From: Corynebacterium confusum
GTDB taxonomy: Bacteria; Actinomycetota; Actinomycetes; Mycobacteriales; Mycobacteriaceae
Length of the DNA stretch: 64,000 nucleotides
NCBI RefSeq assembly: GCF_030408715.1
Contig: NZ_CP047202.1
Coordinates: forward strand, 1,142,294 to 1,206,293
Direction of reading: 5' to 3'
Shown: positions 26,405 through 35,727 of the stretch, in pieces
How the letters are laid out: each line of letters opens with the position of its first letter
Position numbering within the stretch: the first letter of the stretch is position 1
Notes under the pieces: model-generated
The model's database searches: none
What the model was told of the DNA's origin: nothing
The model's input: the letters and a program-made list of their open reading frames with translations, nothing else
Position numbers and translations under genes: made by a program

Positions 26405-27321
26405 TCTGCGGCCCCGAGGGCATCGCCCAGCTCCACCAGCACGCTGTCGGCGACGTCCTGCGGCAGGTGCGCCGCGATGTCGGTGTCCTGGCCCAACGCG
26501 AACCAGGTGCTGGCCGTCGTGCCCGGCGCCAGGGTGGTGTCTTCGAACCAGGGCACGTCGTTGACCTGTTGGACCTGCTCGCCGGCCGCATAGCCCGGCG
26601 CCGGCTCCACCCCGCAGCGCAGCACGATTGCCTCGCGGCCCGGTGCGGTCCACACGGCCGTGCCCGCGGCGGTGCCCTCCGGCAGCTCGCGCTGGCGCTG
26701 GTAGTCCTCGGCCAAGGTGTCCGGCAGGGCAACATCGAGGGCGCGGCAGGGGGCACGAGTCTCCCCGTCGGCGGCCTGGAGCTGGGACAGGGGAGCCGCG
26801 TGCGGCTGCTGGTCCTCCTGCTTGAGCTGGCCCAGGGCCTCCTCCAGGCCGTCGGGCTGGCCGTCGTCGTGGGTAGTCACCGCCACGACTGGGGCGCGGT
26901 CGACGGTGTACCACGTTGTCAGGGTCGACCCCGGCGTCATGTCGCGGACCTGCAGCCACTGCGCGCCGCTGGCCTCGGTGGTCTCGGAGTAGGGCGTGTA
27001 CTGCAACGGCAGGTCGACGCCGCAGCGCAGCGTGGTGGACTCGGCGGAGATGGTCGCCCAGGCGGCCACCCCGTCCGGCACGGGCTCGACGATGTCGGAG
27101 CGCTCGTGGCCGTAGAGATTGCCCGGCAGGTTGCCGACCACCGCGGCGCACTCGGCCGACGACGCCTCCTGCGACGACACCGGCGACATCGCCACCGGCT
27201 CCCGCGCCACCGTGGAAAAGTAGTACTTGGTCCCGAACAGGACCGCCACGATAAGGCTTAAGGAGACAGCCAGCAGCGCGTAGACTGCGGTGCGGTTAAA
27301 TTGGTTACCCGGAGAGTCCAT
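26401..27321 (-). CDS. DUF3515 membrane protein with duplicated domain
   Basis: 306 residues. One N-terminal transmembrane segment (YALLAVSLSLIVAVLFGT), then two tandem DUF3515-like domains (~55-165 and ~195-305). Each shows a Cys after the start, an LP..W motif, LRCGV, an aromatic/Pro segment, and PGTT-type TTW/STW sequence (TTLRCGVDLP / IVLRCGVEPA; STLTTWYTVD / TTASTWFALG). Family members usually have one domain of about 130-150 residues. DUF3515 commonly sits between ddl and thiL in this order; function unknown. TAAGAT is 8 bases before ATG 27321, and only 28 bases separate it from the divergent thiL start. Confidence 0.85.
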   Translation of the reverse strand: MDSPGNQFNRTAVYALLAVSLSLIVAVLFGTKYYFSTVAREPVAMSPVSSQEASSAECAAVVGNLPGNLYGHERSDIVEPVPDGVAAWATISAESTTLRCGVDLPLQYTPYSETTEASGAQWLQVRDMTPGSTLTTWYTVDRAPVVAVTTHDDGQPDGLEEALGQLKQEDQQPHAAPLSQLQAADGETRAPCRALDVALPDTLAEDYQRQRELPEGTAAGTAVWTAPGREAIVLRCGVEPAPGYAAGEQVQQVNDVPWFEDTTLAPGTTASTWFALGQDTDIAAHLPQDVADSVLVELGDALGAAD

Positions 27322-27349
27322 AAACTGCAATCTTATCGAAAGGTATTCG

Positions 27350-28306
27350 GTGAACTTAACCCCGACTCTGGCCGATGTGGGCGAACACGAGATCATCGGC
27401 GAGATCATCGCGGCCGCGCCCAGCGCACTCAACGGCGACGACGCGGCGGTGATGTTTCCGGCCGCCCCCAACACGCGCACCGTCGCGGCGACGGACATGA
27501 TGGTCGAAGGCCGCCACTTCCGGCGCGATTGGTCAACGCCCAACGAGATTGGGCAGAAGGCCATCTTAGAAAACTTCGCCGACGTCGAATCCATGGGAGC
27601 TCGTCCCATCGCGGCCCTGCTGGCCATCAGCGCCCCGGCGGATACCCCGGTGGAATTCGTGCGGGGGATTGCGGAGGGCATCGCGCAGCGCTGCGAACCT
27701 TATAACGCCGAGCTGGTGGGCGGCGATCTCACCCAGGGTATGCAGGTGACCGTCACGGTCACCGCCATCGGGCACCTGGGCGGGGATAGGCCCGCGATGG
27801 CCCTGGACCGCGCCCGGCCCGGCCAGCAGTTGGTCGCGCACGGCAAGAGCGGCTGGTCGGCCGCCGGGCTGGCCTTGCTCGAGCGGTTCGGCCGCGAGCT
27901 GCCCGCCGAGCTGGCCCACCTGCACCCGCTTATCGATGCCCATTGCTGCCCCTGGCTGGATCCCAGCCGGGGGATGATCGCGCGGGCGGCGGGCGCGACC
28001 GCCATGACGGATATTTCCGATTCGCTCATCCGCGACGTCGGCACCATCGCGGCGCGCTCCCGGGTCAACATCGACTTGGACTCGGCCGCCATCGCCCCGC
28101 ACGAGCTGCTGGTCGAGGCCGGCAACGTCCTGGGCGTCGACCCGTGGCGCTGGGTGCTGACCGGCGGCGAGGACCACACCCTGGTGGGCACGACAGCGAA
28201 AGAGGCGCCGTCGGGATTTAGGGTCATCGGCAGCGTCAACAAGGGCGCGGCGGCTACGGTGGATGGGAAAGAATCCGCCTACGATGCCGGCTGGGAGGCC
28301 TTCTAA
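27350..28306 (+). CDS. thiL: Thiamine-monophosphate kinase
   Basis: 318 residues. Phosphorylates thiamine monophosphate to the diphosphate. NGDDAAVMF, ATDMMVEGRHFRRDW, ENFADVESMGARP, LVGGDLTQG and DISDSLIRDVG are the PurM-like family motifs. GTG 27350 with GAAAGG 6 bases upstream. Followed after 6 bases by ung. Confidence 0.96.
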   Translation: MNLTPTLADVGEHEIIGEIIAAAPSALNGDDAAVMFPAAPNTRTVAATDMMVEGRHFRRDWSTPNEIGQKAILENFADVESMGARPIAALLAISAPADTPVEFVRGIAEGIAQRCEPYNAELVGGDLTQGMQVTVTVTAIGHLGGDRPAMALDRARPGQQLVAHGKSGWSAAGLALLERFGRELPAELAHLHPLIDAHCCPWLDPSRGMIARAAGATAMTDISDSLIRDVGTIAARSRVNIDLDSAAIAPHELLVEAGNVLGVDPWRWVLTGGEDHTLVGTTAKEAPSGFRVIGSVNKGAAATVDGKESAYDAGWEAF

Positions 28307-28312
28307 ATACCC

Positions 28313-28969
28313 ATGAGCGATATCCCCACGTGCACGCCGACCTACCACCCGTCCTGGGAGGAGGTGCTGGGCCCCGTGCTGGACGAACACTGGCCGCAGA
28401 TCCAGTCCCTGCTGGACGCCGGGCCTTTCCTGCCCGCCGCCGAGAACCTCTTCCGCGCCTTCTGGCAGCCGCGCGACCAGGTGCGCGTCCTCATCCTGGG
28501 CCAGGACCCGTACCCGACCCCGGGGCACCCGATGGGCCTGGCGTTTTCTACCCAGCCGGGGATCAAGCCGCCGAAGTCGCTGATCAATATCTACAAGGAG
28601 CTCCACGACGACCTAGGCGTAGAACCGCCCGCCGACGGCGACCTGTCGACCTGGAACGAACAGGGGGTCATGCTGCTCAACCGCGTGCTGAGCGTGGCGC
28701 CGGGACAGGCGGGTTCCCACCGCGGCCACGGCTGGGAGGCGGTCACGGAGGCCGCCATCCGCAGCCTGGACTCCGAGCAGCTCGTGGCCATCCTGTGGGG
28801 TCGGGACGCGCAGAAGTGCGCCAGCTTTATCCCGCGCGCCCACAAGCTGGAGGCCCCGCACCCGTCGCCGCTGTCGGCGCACCGCGGGTTCTTCGGGTCG
28901 CGGCCGTTTTCTCAGGCGAACGAGTACCTTCGGGCGGCTGGCGCGCGCGAAGTGGACTGGCGCTTGTAA
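28313..28969 (+). CDS. ung: Uracil-DNA glycosylase, family 1
   Basis: 218 residues. Removes uracil from DNA. Catalytic water-activating loop [25 protein letters not shown], and the leucine/intercalation loop [14 protein letters not shown] are intact. Start six bases after thiL, so probably translated as part of that unit. No strong ribosome site. Confidence 0.97.
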   Translation: MSDIPTCTPTYHPSWEEVLGPVLDEHWPQIQSLLDAGPFLPAAENLFRAFWQPRDQVRVLILGQDPYPTPGHPMGLAFSTQPGIKPPKSLINIYKELHDDLGVEPPADGDLSTWNEQGVMLLNRVLSVAPGQAGSHRGHGWEAVTEAAIRSLDSEQLVAILWGRDAQKCASFIPRAHKLEAPHPSPLSAHRGFFGSRPFSQANEYLRAAGAREVDWRL

Positions 28970-28979
28970 GATAACGGCC

Positions 28980-30332
28980 ATGTCTTTTCTAGGGTCCTTA
29001 GATGCGGCCGGGCTGCGCGGGTGGGCCAGCCGGGCCACCGGCGAACTCTCGCGCCGGCGCGCGGAGATCAACGCGCTGAACGTCTTCCCAGTGCCGGACT
29101 CTGACACCGGCTCCAACATGGCCTACACCATGGAGGCCGCGCTGCGCGAAGCCGACCAGCACGCGCAGGCGGGCCTGGGTGGGGTGGCCCAGGCGCTCGC
29201 CGTCGGATCGGTGCGCGGGGCCCGCGGTAACTCCGGGCTGGTGCTCTCCCAGGTGCTGCGCGGGGTAGCGGAGACCGTCCACGACGGCCCGCTGGACGGC
29301 CAAGTGCTCGCCGATGCCCTGACGCTAGCGGTCCGGCTCGTCAGCCGCGCCATCGCGCAGCCGGTGGAGGGCACCGTGGTCACGGTCCTGCGCGCGGCCG
29401 CGGAGGCCGCCGAGGACGCGGCCGAGGACGACCCGTACTTAGAGCCGGTGGCGCAGGCGGCGGTGGAGGCGGCGCGCATCGCTTTGCAGAACACGCCCTC
29501 GCTGCTGCCGGAGCTGGCCACGGCCGGCGTCGTGGACGCGGGCGGGGCGGGCCTGGTCGTGCTCCTCGAGTCCTTGCTGTCCACCGACACCCAGCCCGCC
29601 CCGTCTGCCGCGCCGGCGGAGGAGGGCGACTGGCTGGAGGTCATGTTCTTCTTCCGCGGCGACGTTGACGAGCTCCAGGCCCGCCTGGACGCGATGGGCA
29701 ACTGCCTGGTCGTCGCCCCCGCGGCCGACGATGCCGCCACCGTCCACCTGCACACCACCGTCGCCGGCCCGGTCATCGAAGAGGCCTTCGCAACCGGCCA
29801 GGTCAGCGACCTGCGCCTGGAGGTCCTGCCGGCCCCGTCGGAGCCTGCGGCAGGCAGCGAGCAGGTGCGCCGAGTCATCGCGGCCGCCCCGGACGGCGCG
29901 GTGGCCAAGCTCTTTGCCGCCGCCGGCGTGGACGTCGTCGCCCCAGGGCAGAGTGCGGGCGAGACGCAGGACAACGATATTTTCCTCACCAACGGCACCG
30001 AGTCCGAGACCGGCCGCTGCCAGGTGGTGCCGACGGAATCCTTCGTCGCCGGCCTGGCCGCGCTGAGCGTCTACGAGCCCGGCAACCCGGACACCGCCGC
30101 CATGGCGCAGGCCATGCAGGAGGTCGCCGACTCCATGCGCGTCGAGATCCTAGATGAGGAGACCCCCGAGGCCGTCGAGGAAGCCGGCCGCCGGCTGCTG
30201 GCCGCGGGCGGGGAACAGGTCACCGTCCTGTCCGCCCACCTGATCGACTCGGTGGAGCTGGGGGAAAGGCTCGGCGCCGAGGTCGCGGCTCTCCAGGTGC
30301 CCGGGATCGCCACGGAAGTTGGGGTAGAGTAG
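28980..30332 (+). CDS. DAK2/FakA-like kinase domain protein
   Basis: 450 residues. N-terminal DhaL/DAK2 ATP-binding domain (NVFPVPDSDTGSNMAYTM, with the Mg-binding aspartates; GARGNSGLVLSQVLRG), then the middle and C-terminal domains typical of FakA-type fatty-acid kinases (GGAGLVVLLES; VDELQARLDAMG). The partner FakB is not in the window, so fatty-acid phosphorylation is inferred from the family. TAAGAT, 7 bases, ATG 28980: leaderless. Sits between ung and recG, the common actinobacterial order. Confidence 0.87.
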   Translation: MSFLGSLDAAGLRGWASRATGELSRRRAEINALNVFPVPDSDTGSNMAYTMEAALREADQHAQAGLGGVAQALAVGSVRGARGNSGLVLSQVLRGVAETVHDGPLDGQVLADALTLAVRLVSRAIAQPVEGTVVTVLRAAAEAAEDAAEDDPYLEPVAQAAVEAARIALQNTPSLLPELATAGVVDAGGAGLVVLLESLLSTDTQPAPSAAPAEEGDWLEVMFFFRGDVDELQARLDAMGNCLVVAPAADDAATVHLHTTVAGPVIEEAFATGQVSDLRLEVLPAPSEPAAGSEQVRRVIAAAPDGAVAKLFAAAGVDVVAPGQSAGETQDNDIFLTNGTESETGRCQVVPTESFVAGLAALSVYEPGNPDTAAMAQAMQEVADSMRVEILDEETPEAVEEAGRRLLAAGGEQVTVLSAHLIDSVELGERLGAEVAALQVPGIATEVGVE

Positions 30333-30337
30333 CGGGC

Positions 30338-32413
30338 ATGCTGGGGTGGCGCGATGAACGAAAGCTGTCGGAGGTCTTGGACCCGAAGCAGGCGCGCCGG
30401 TTGGAGGCGGCCTTCGGCTACACCACCTGCGGGCAGCTGCTGGAGCACTACCCGCGCGACTATATGCGCCACGGCTACGACGTGGGCATCGCCGATGCCG
30501 CCGAAGGCGACCACGTCACCCTCTCGGGCGTTATCACCCGCACCGACTTCCGGCCCACCAGCCGCCGCGGGGTGCTGCGTGTCTTCTTGGACAACGGCCT
30601 GGTGGTGAGCTTTTTCAACCCGACGTTCCAGCGCAAATTCCTCCAGCGCGGGCGCCGGGCTATGTTCTCCGGCAAGCTGCAGTTTTTCCGCGGGACCCCG
30701 CAGTTGCAGCACCCGGACTTTGTGATGCTCGATAGCCACGACGGCACGGTGGCCGGGTCCGGGGCCCTGCGCGGGCTGGCCAGCGCGGGCGAGCTCGAGG
30801 AGGTCTTGAGCCAGTGGGAGTGGATCCCGGTCTACCCGGCCTCGGAGAAGGCGCCTTCGTGGCTCATCATGATGGCGGTCAAGCGCGTCCTCGACACGCT
30901 GCCTCCGGTGCCCGAACCGCTCGACCAGCGGCAGATGGTTAGCTTCGACACCGCGCTGCGCCAGGTCCACCAGCCCGGGCCGGCTGGCCCGCAGCGCGCC
31001 ATCCAGCGGCTGAAGTACAACGAGGCGCTGGGCATCGGGCTGGTGATGGCCCTACGGCACCGCGACGTGCAGTCGCACCGGGCCAAGCCACTGCCGCCGC
31101 TGGACGACGGCTTCCGCGCCGAACTACTGGGCAACCTCCCCTTCGAGCTGACCAACGGGCAAAAGCGCGTGACCGCGGACATCTCCCACGACATGACCCA
31201 GGAGGCGCCGATGGCCCGGCTCCTGCAAGGCGAGGTCGGCTCCGGCAAGACGATGGTCTCCGTACTCGCCATGCTGCAGGCCGCTGATGCCGGCTTCCAG
31301 GCCGCCCTGCTCGCGCCGACGGAGGTGCTTGCCGCGCAGCACTACGAGTCCGTGACCGCCACCGTCCCCGCGGATGTCAAGGTAGTCTGCTTGACCGGCT
31401 CGATGAAGGCCGCCGAGAAGCGCCAGGCGCTGCTGGACATCGTCTCCGGGGACGCGGACATCGTCATCGGCACGCACGCCATCATCCAGGACAAGGTGGA
31501 GTTTTTCGACCTGGGGCTGGTCGTCGTCGATGAGCAGCACCGCTTCGGCGTCGAGCAGCGCGAGGCCCTGCGCACCAAGTCCCACCCGGGCTTCAGCCCG
31601 CACCTGCTGGTGATGACCGCGACCCCCATCCCGCGCACGGTGGCGATGACCGTCTTCGCCGATCTGGCCGTCTCCACGCTGACGGAGCTGCCGGGCGGGC
31701 GCAAGCCCATCCAGACCTCCGTGGTGCCCGAGTGGATGCCGTCCTGGGTCTCGCGGGCGCTCGAGCGCATCCGCGAGGAGGTCGCGGCCGGCCACCAGGC
31801 CTATATCGTCTGCCCGCAGATCGAGGGCGAGGGCGGCGTCGAGGCCGTGTCCGAGCAGCTGGCCCACGGGCCGCTCAAAGACCTGCGCGTCGGGCTGCTG
31901 CACGGGCGCATGCCGGACAAGGACGAGCGGATGGCCGCGTTCGCCCGCGGCGAAATCGACGTGCTCGTGGCGACCACCGTGGTAGAAGTCGGCGTCGACG
32001 TGCCCAACGCCACCGTGATGCTCATCCGCAACGCGGAGAACTTCGGCGTCTCGCAGCTGCACCAGCTGCGCGGGCGCGTCGGCCGCGGCGGAAACGCCTC
32101 GGTCTGCCTGCTGCACACGCTCGCCGAGGAGGGAACCCCGGCCTTTAATCGCGTCCAGGCCGTCGCCGCCACGAACTCGGGCTTCGAGTTGGCCGAGCTG
32201 GACCTGGCCCAGCGCCAGGAGGGCGACGTGCTGGGCACCGAGCAGTCCGGCACCCGCCGCAGCCTCAAGCTGCTCAACCTGCTGCGCGACCGCGACATCA
32301 TCGAGCGCAGCCACGCCGACGCCTTCGCCTTGGTCGAGCGCAACCCGGATCTGGCGCTCAAGCTGACCCAGGAGATGAACGCGGACAAACTCAGCTACCT
32401 GGAGAAGAGTTAA
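30338..32413 (+). CDS. recG: ATP-dependent DNA helicase RecG
   Basis: 691 residues. Branch-migrating helicase for stalled forks. N-terminal wedge/OB domain (~40-170), Walker A LLQGEVGSGKTMVS (~290-305), motif II VVVDEQHRFG, motif III TATPIPRT, and helicase C motifs VATTVVEVGVDVPNA and QLRGRVGRGG. TAGAGT stands 7 bases before ATG 30338. The gap to the DAK2 gene is only 5 bases, so it may be expressed both from the upstream unit and from its own leaderless promoter inside that gene. Confidence 0.97.
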   Translation: MLGWRDERKLSEVLDPKQARRLEAAFGYTTCGQLLEHYPRDYMRHGYDVGIADAAEGDHVTLSGVITRTDFRPTSRRGVLRVFLDNGLVVSFFNPTFQRKFLQRGRRAMFSGKLQFFRGTPQLQHPDFVMLDSHDGTVAGSGALRGLASAGELEEVLSQWEWIPVYPASEKAPSWLIMMAVKRVLDTLPPVPEPLDQRQMVSFDTALRQVHQPGPAGPQRAIQRLKYNEALGIGLVMALRHRDVQSHRAKPLPPLDDGFRAELLGNLPFELTNGQKRVTADISHDMTQEAPMARLLQGEVGSGKTMVSVLAMLQAADAGFQAALLAPTEVLAAQHYESVTATVPADVKVVCLTGSMKAAEKRQALLDIVSGDADIVIGTHAIIQDKVEFFDLGLVVVDEQHRFGVEQREALRTKSHPGFSPHLLVMTATPIPRTVAMTVFADLAVSTLTELPGGRKPIQTSVVPEWMPSWVSRALERIREEVAAGHQAYIVCPQIEGEGGVEAVSEQLAHGPLKDLRVGLLHGRMPDKDERMAAFARGEIDVLVATTVVEVGVDVPNATVMLIRNAENFGVSQLHQLRGRVGRGGNASVCLLHTLAEEGTPAFNRVQAVAATNSGFELAELDLAQRQEGDVLGTEQSGTRRSLKLLNLLRDRDIIERSHADAFALVERNPDLALKLTQEMNADKLSYLEKS

Positions 32414-32439
32414 CTGGCCGCGGTGCTAGGGTATGGGGC

Positions 32440-32655
32440 ATGGAAATTTGTGCGCCCTTCGCGGGCATCGTCCGCTACCACGTGGCGGAAGGGGACACGG
32501 TTGACGCCGGCGCCTCTGTCGCGACGGTGGAGGCGACCAAGCTGGAGATTCCGGTGGTCAGCCCGGCGCCGGGCATCGTGAGCCGGGTGCTGGTTCCGGA
32601 TTTTTCAACCGTGGCCGGCGGTGACCGCCTGGCCGAGATTGGAGAGCGTCCATGA
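32440..32655 (+). CDS. Small biotinyl/lipoyl-domain protein
   Basis: 71 residues, a single biotin/lipoyl attachment fold (MEICAPFAGIVRYHVAEG; SPAPGIVSRVLVPD). The attachment loop is EATKLE, with Lys34 in the right place. Both methionines of the usual EAMKME are replaced, so biotinylation is uncertain. No carboxylase subunit is nearby. TAGGGT 7 bases before ATG 32440; ends in ATGA overlap with rsmD. Confidence 0.85.
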   Translation: MEICAPFAGIVRYHVAEGDTVDAGASVATVEATKLEIPVVSPAPGIVSRVLVPDFSTVAGGDRLAEIGERP

Positions 32656-33215
32656 CGCGGATCATCGCTGGACAAGCCCGGGGACGCACCATCGTGGTGC
32701 CGGATAGCGGGACCCGCCCGACCGCCGACCGCGCCCGGGAGGGACTGTTTTCCTCCCTTAACGCCCGCTGGGGCTTTGCCGGTTCCCGCGTGCTGGACCT
32801 GTTCGCCGGCTCCGGGGCACTGGGGCTGGAGGCCGCCAGCCGCGGCGCCGAGGAGGTCGTCCTCGTCGACGAAGCCACGCTCGCCTGCCGCGCCATGGAA
32901 CACAACGTCGGCGTCGTCGGGCACCCGCGGGTGACCATCCGGCAGCAGAAGGCCTCGGCCTACCTGGCGGGCGCCCCGCGCGGATTCTTCGACATGGTCC
33001 TAGCGGACCCGCCCTATGCCTTCGATGCCGTCGACGAGCTCATCGCCGCCATAGAGCCGGCGCTGGCCGACGATGCCATCGTCGTCATCGAGCGCCACGT
33101 CGACTCCCCGCACACCGAGTGGCCCGCCGACTTCGAGCCGACCGGCCAGAAGCTGAAGAAGCGTACCTTTGGTATTGCGCGGATGGACATGGCGCTGTAC
33201 CACCGCGCCTCCTAG
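32652..33215 (+). CDS. rsmD: 16S rRNA (guanine(966)-N(2))-methyltransferase
   Basis: 187 residues. SAM-binding motif LDLFAGSGALGLEAASRGA and catalytic LADPPYAFD. N-terminus MTRIIAGQARGRTI matches RsmD. Start overlaps the upstream stop (ATGA). Followed by coaD, the usual pairing. Confidence 0.96.
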   Translation: MTRIIAGQARGRTIVVPDSGTRPTADRAREGLFSSLNARWGFAGSRVLDLFAGSGALGLEAASRGAEEVVLVDEATLACRAMEHNVGVVGHPRVTIRQQKASAYLAGAPRGFFDMVLADPPYAFDAVDELIAAIEPALADDAIVVIERHVDSPHTEWPADFEPTGQKLKKRTFGIARMDMALYHRAS

Positions 33216-33242
33216 ACCGCTACAGGAAGGACCGTAAACGCC

Positions 33243-33716
33243 ATGACGAAGGCCGTGTGCCCGGGTTCTTTTGACCCGATGACCTTGGGGCATCTTGACA
33301 TCTTTACCCGGGCTAACCAGCTGTTCGACGAGGTCACCGTGCTTGTGACCGGCAACCCGGACAAGCCGTCGGGTCTGTTTAGCATCGAGGAGCGCATGGA
33401 GCTCATCCGCCAGAGCGTGCCCGCCGACATCATGGTCGATCGCTGGGGCGGTCTGCTGGTTGACTACACCAGCGAGCACGGCATCGATTGCTTGGTCAAG
33501 GGCCTGCGCTCCTCTCTGGACTACGAGTACGAGCTGCCGATGGCGCAGATGAACCGGCGGCTGACCGGGATTGACACCATGTTCTTGCTCACCGATGAGA
33601 AATACGGGTATATCTCGTCCTCCCTGTGCAAGCAGGTCGCGAAGTTCGGCGGCGACGTGCAGGGCATGTTCCCCGAGGCGGTTGCCTGCGCGGTCATGGA
33701 CAAGTACCACGCATGA
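33243..33716 (+). CDS. coaD: Phosphopantetheine adenylyltransferase
   Basis: 157 residues. Penultimate step of CoA synthesis. Nucleotidylyltransferase motifs CPGSFDPMTLGHLDIF (HxGH-type) and YGYISSSLCKQVA. AGGAAGGA ribosome site upstream of ATG 33243. Overlaps the next gene by ATGA. Confidence 0.98.
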   Translation: MTKAVCPGSFDPMTLGHLDIFTRANQLFDEVTVLVTGNPDKPSGLFSIEERMELIRQSVPADIMVDRWGGLLVDYTSEHGIDCLVKGLRSSLDYEYELPMAQMNRRLTGIDTMFLLTDEKYGYISSSLCKQVAKFGGDVQGMFPEAVACAVMDKYHA

Positions 33717-34450
33717 TGCTGCTGGCCCTTTTCGCCGTCGTCCTTTTAGGCTCCTGCATGCAGCGGGTCTCCGGGATGGGGCTGGGGCTTATCGGCGGGC
33801 CCGTGCTCATGCTGCTGATGGGGCCGGTCGAGGGCATCCTGGTCATCAACGTGCTGGCATGTATCAACGCCGCGCTAACGACGGTGTCCGTGCGCCGCGA
33901 CGTGGACTGGAAGGTCTTCGCCCAGATTGCGGCGGTGATGGTGCTCGGCTCCATCCCGGCTGGTTTCCTAGTGGCGCGCACGGACACGGCGCCGCTGCTG
34001 GTCATCGTCGGCGGCGCGCTGCTTGTCGCGCTGGGCGTGGTGACCTTCGGCAGGCGCTTCGTGCCGCCGATGCAGGGCACCGGCCCCGCCGTCTCCGCCG
34101 GCATCCTGGGCGGGTTTACCAACACGCTGGCCGGTATCGCGGGCCCCGTCATCACGGTCTACGCCCAGGCCGCGCGCTGGCCGCAGGAGATGTATACCGC
34201 CACGCTGCAGCCGATCTTCATGGTGGGCGGGTTCATCTCCGTCACGGTCAAGATACTGGTTGGTGCCGGCGGCTTCGACGGGGTGAGCGGCTGGCTGTGG
34301 CCGGTGGGCCTTATAGCGATGCTGCTGGGCATTAGCACCGGCACCGCACTGACGCGCCGCGTCCCCCGCGGGGCGGCGCACAAGTTCTCGCTCTTCATCG
34401 CCTCGGTCGGCGCCGCGAGCGCCGTGGTCCGCGGCCTCACCAGCCTTTAA
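33713..34450 (+). CDS. TauE/SafE-family membrane transporter
   Basis: 245 residues, about seven or eight hydrophobic segments, with the repeated family motifs GGPVLMLLMGPVEGILVINV and GGFTNTLAGIAGPVITVY. The family exports sulfite, sulfonates or related anions; substrate unknown. ATG at 33713 overlaps the coaD stop; an adjacent ATG at 33716 is equivalent. Confidence 0.87.
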   Translation: MMLLALFAVVLLGSCMQRVSGMGLGLIGGPVLMLLMGPVEGILVINVLACINAALTTVSVRRDVDWKVFAQIAAVMVLGSIPAGFLVARTDTAPLLVIVGGALLVALGVVTFGRRFVPPMQGTGPAVSAGILGGFTNTLAGIAGPVITVYAQAARWPQEMYTATLQPIFMVGGFISVTVKILVGAGGFDGVSGWLWPVGLIAMLLGISTGTALTRRVPRGAAHKFSLFIASVGAASAVVRGLTSL

Positions 34451-34515
34451 AGCGCGCGTTTCAACCGCGCAACCCAGGTGCGCAACTTTGGCGCGGCGAG
34501 TAGGCACGCTGAATG

Positions 34516-34550
34516 GGCGTTCACGGTCTTCAAACCGTGGACGCCTCTTT
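34516..34550 (+). terminator. Terminator after the TauE-family gene
   Basis: GGCGTTCACGGT / ACCGTGGACGCC, 12 bp with one G-T pair, 6-nt loop CTTCAA, followed by TCTTT. The rest of the 34451-34602 gap holds only GC-rich sequence with no gene. Confidence 0.7.
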
Positions 34551-34602
34551 GCGTGTCTTGTCGCGTGTTGTACTGCTTTGCTGCGCTTCTGCCGCCGGCG
34601 CG

Positions 34603-35665
34603 CTAGGCCGGCACGCGTTCGGGCGGTATCCACACCACCCGGCCACCAACCCTCGCCATTCGGCCCCTGCTCTGCGCCGGCCCGGGCCCGTCCTCGTTGG
34701 CCCCATTATGGTGCGGACACAACGTCGCCAGGTTCGCCGCATTCGTCGGCCCACCCGACTCCCACGACTGCAGGTGATGGACCTGGCACTCATCCGCACC
34801 GGCCAAACACTCCGGCCAAGCACACACCGGATGCTCCATCAACGCCAAGCGCCGCTGCTTCCACGACGCCAAACGCACATCCCTGTAACAATTAACCGGC
34901 CCGGCCACCGGGTCGAAAACCCCCACGTAGCCAACCTGCTCAAACGCCCGAGTCACCAACTCGGCACCACTGATTACCGCGCCATTGGTCAGTTGCACGG
35001 TAATATCCGCGGCATCCTTGCCGCCGACCAGGTGGCCGAAATCCTGAAGGTTAAGGACCACGTTCGTGATAACCGACGCGCGCACCCCGCCGCGAGGTCT
35101 ACTACCGGCACCAGCGGTAGCACCATCACCGGTGCCGTGACCGCCGGTGAAGACCGCGCGGGCATCCTCGACGGTGCGCACCTGGGCTTTAATATCGGCG
35201 ACGAGGCCGGCATCGGCGATAAGACGCATCGACCACAAGCCCTCAGCCGAACGCCGATAAATCACCCCTGGCTGCGGCGCCGGGGCGGGGTGGGCCTCCT
35301 GGATTTTACGCCGCGCAGTCGCGGCCATCTCCTTGGCATCAACCGGCTGGGCGGATAGTTCTTCCATGATGCGCCAGGCATCATTTTTGTTCTTCACCCG
35401 CCGCAGCACCCCGCGCAGTACGTCGAGCACGGGCAGGCAGTGCCCGTGCCGGGCGGCATTCGCGCGCCCGGCGCTGGCGGCCGGCGTGCCTGACCGGGCC
35501 GAAAAACACCCCGGCCAGGTCGAAGAGGCGCTCCAACTCGTCGCGGCCGGAGCCGGCGGCCGCGCGCTCGGCATCCCAATCGGCGTGCCAGGCGCCTTCC
35601 ACGATCTCGATGCCGGGCTGGGTCACGGCAGCCACGAACCTAGAAAAACAATCCCCCGATGTCAT
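34603..35665 (-). pseudogene. HNH endonuclease (DUF222/13E12-type), frameshifted
   Basis: Two overlapping frames together make one DUF222-HNH protein. The N-terminal part (from ATG 35665; MTSGDCFSRFVAAVTQPG, FDLAGVFFGPVRHAGRQ) runs out of frame at about 35445-35465. The rest (HCLPVLDVLRGVLRRVKN onward) continues one base over to 34603. The C-terminal HNH motif is intact: CQVHHLQSWESGGPTNAAN and LCPHHNG. A net +1 step restores the frame, so either a mutation or a sequencing error has broken the gene. TAATGT, 7 bases, ATG at 35665 shows that the promoter is preserved. These genes are multi-copy in actinobacteria and often decay. Confidence 0.82.
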
Positions 35666-35727
35666 GCCCCACACATTAAAGGAGCCTCTGCCAGCCTGCA
35701 ACTAGAAGGGGCATCGTGGGCGCGAAG

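Noticed and set aside
34513-34548. Selenocysteine tRNA-like anticodon arm (CACGGT CTTCAA ACCGTG)
   Set aside because: No acceptor, D or T arms around it; a simple 12-bp hairpin followed by a T-rich tract, placed as a terminator.
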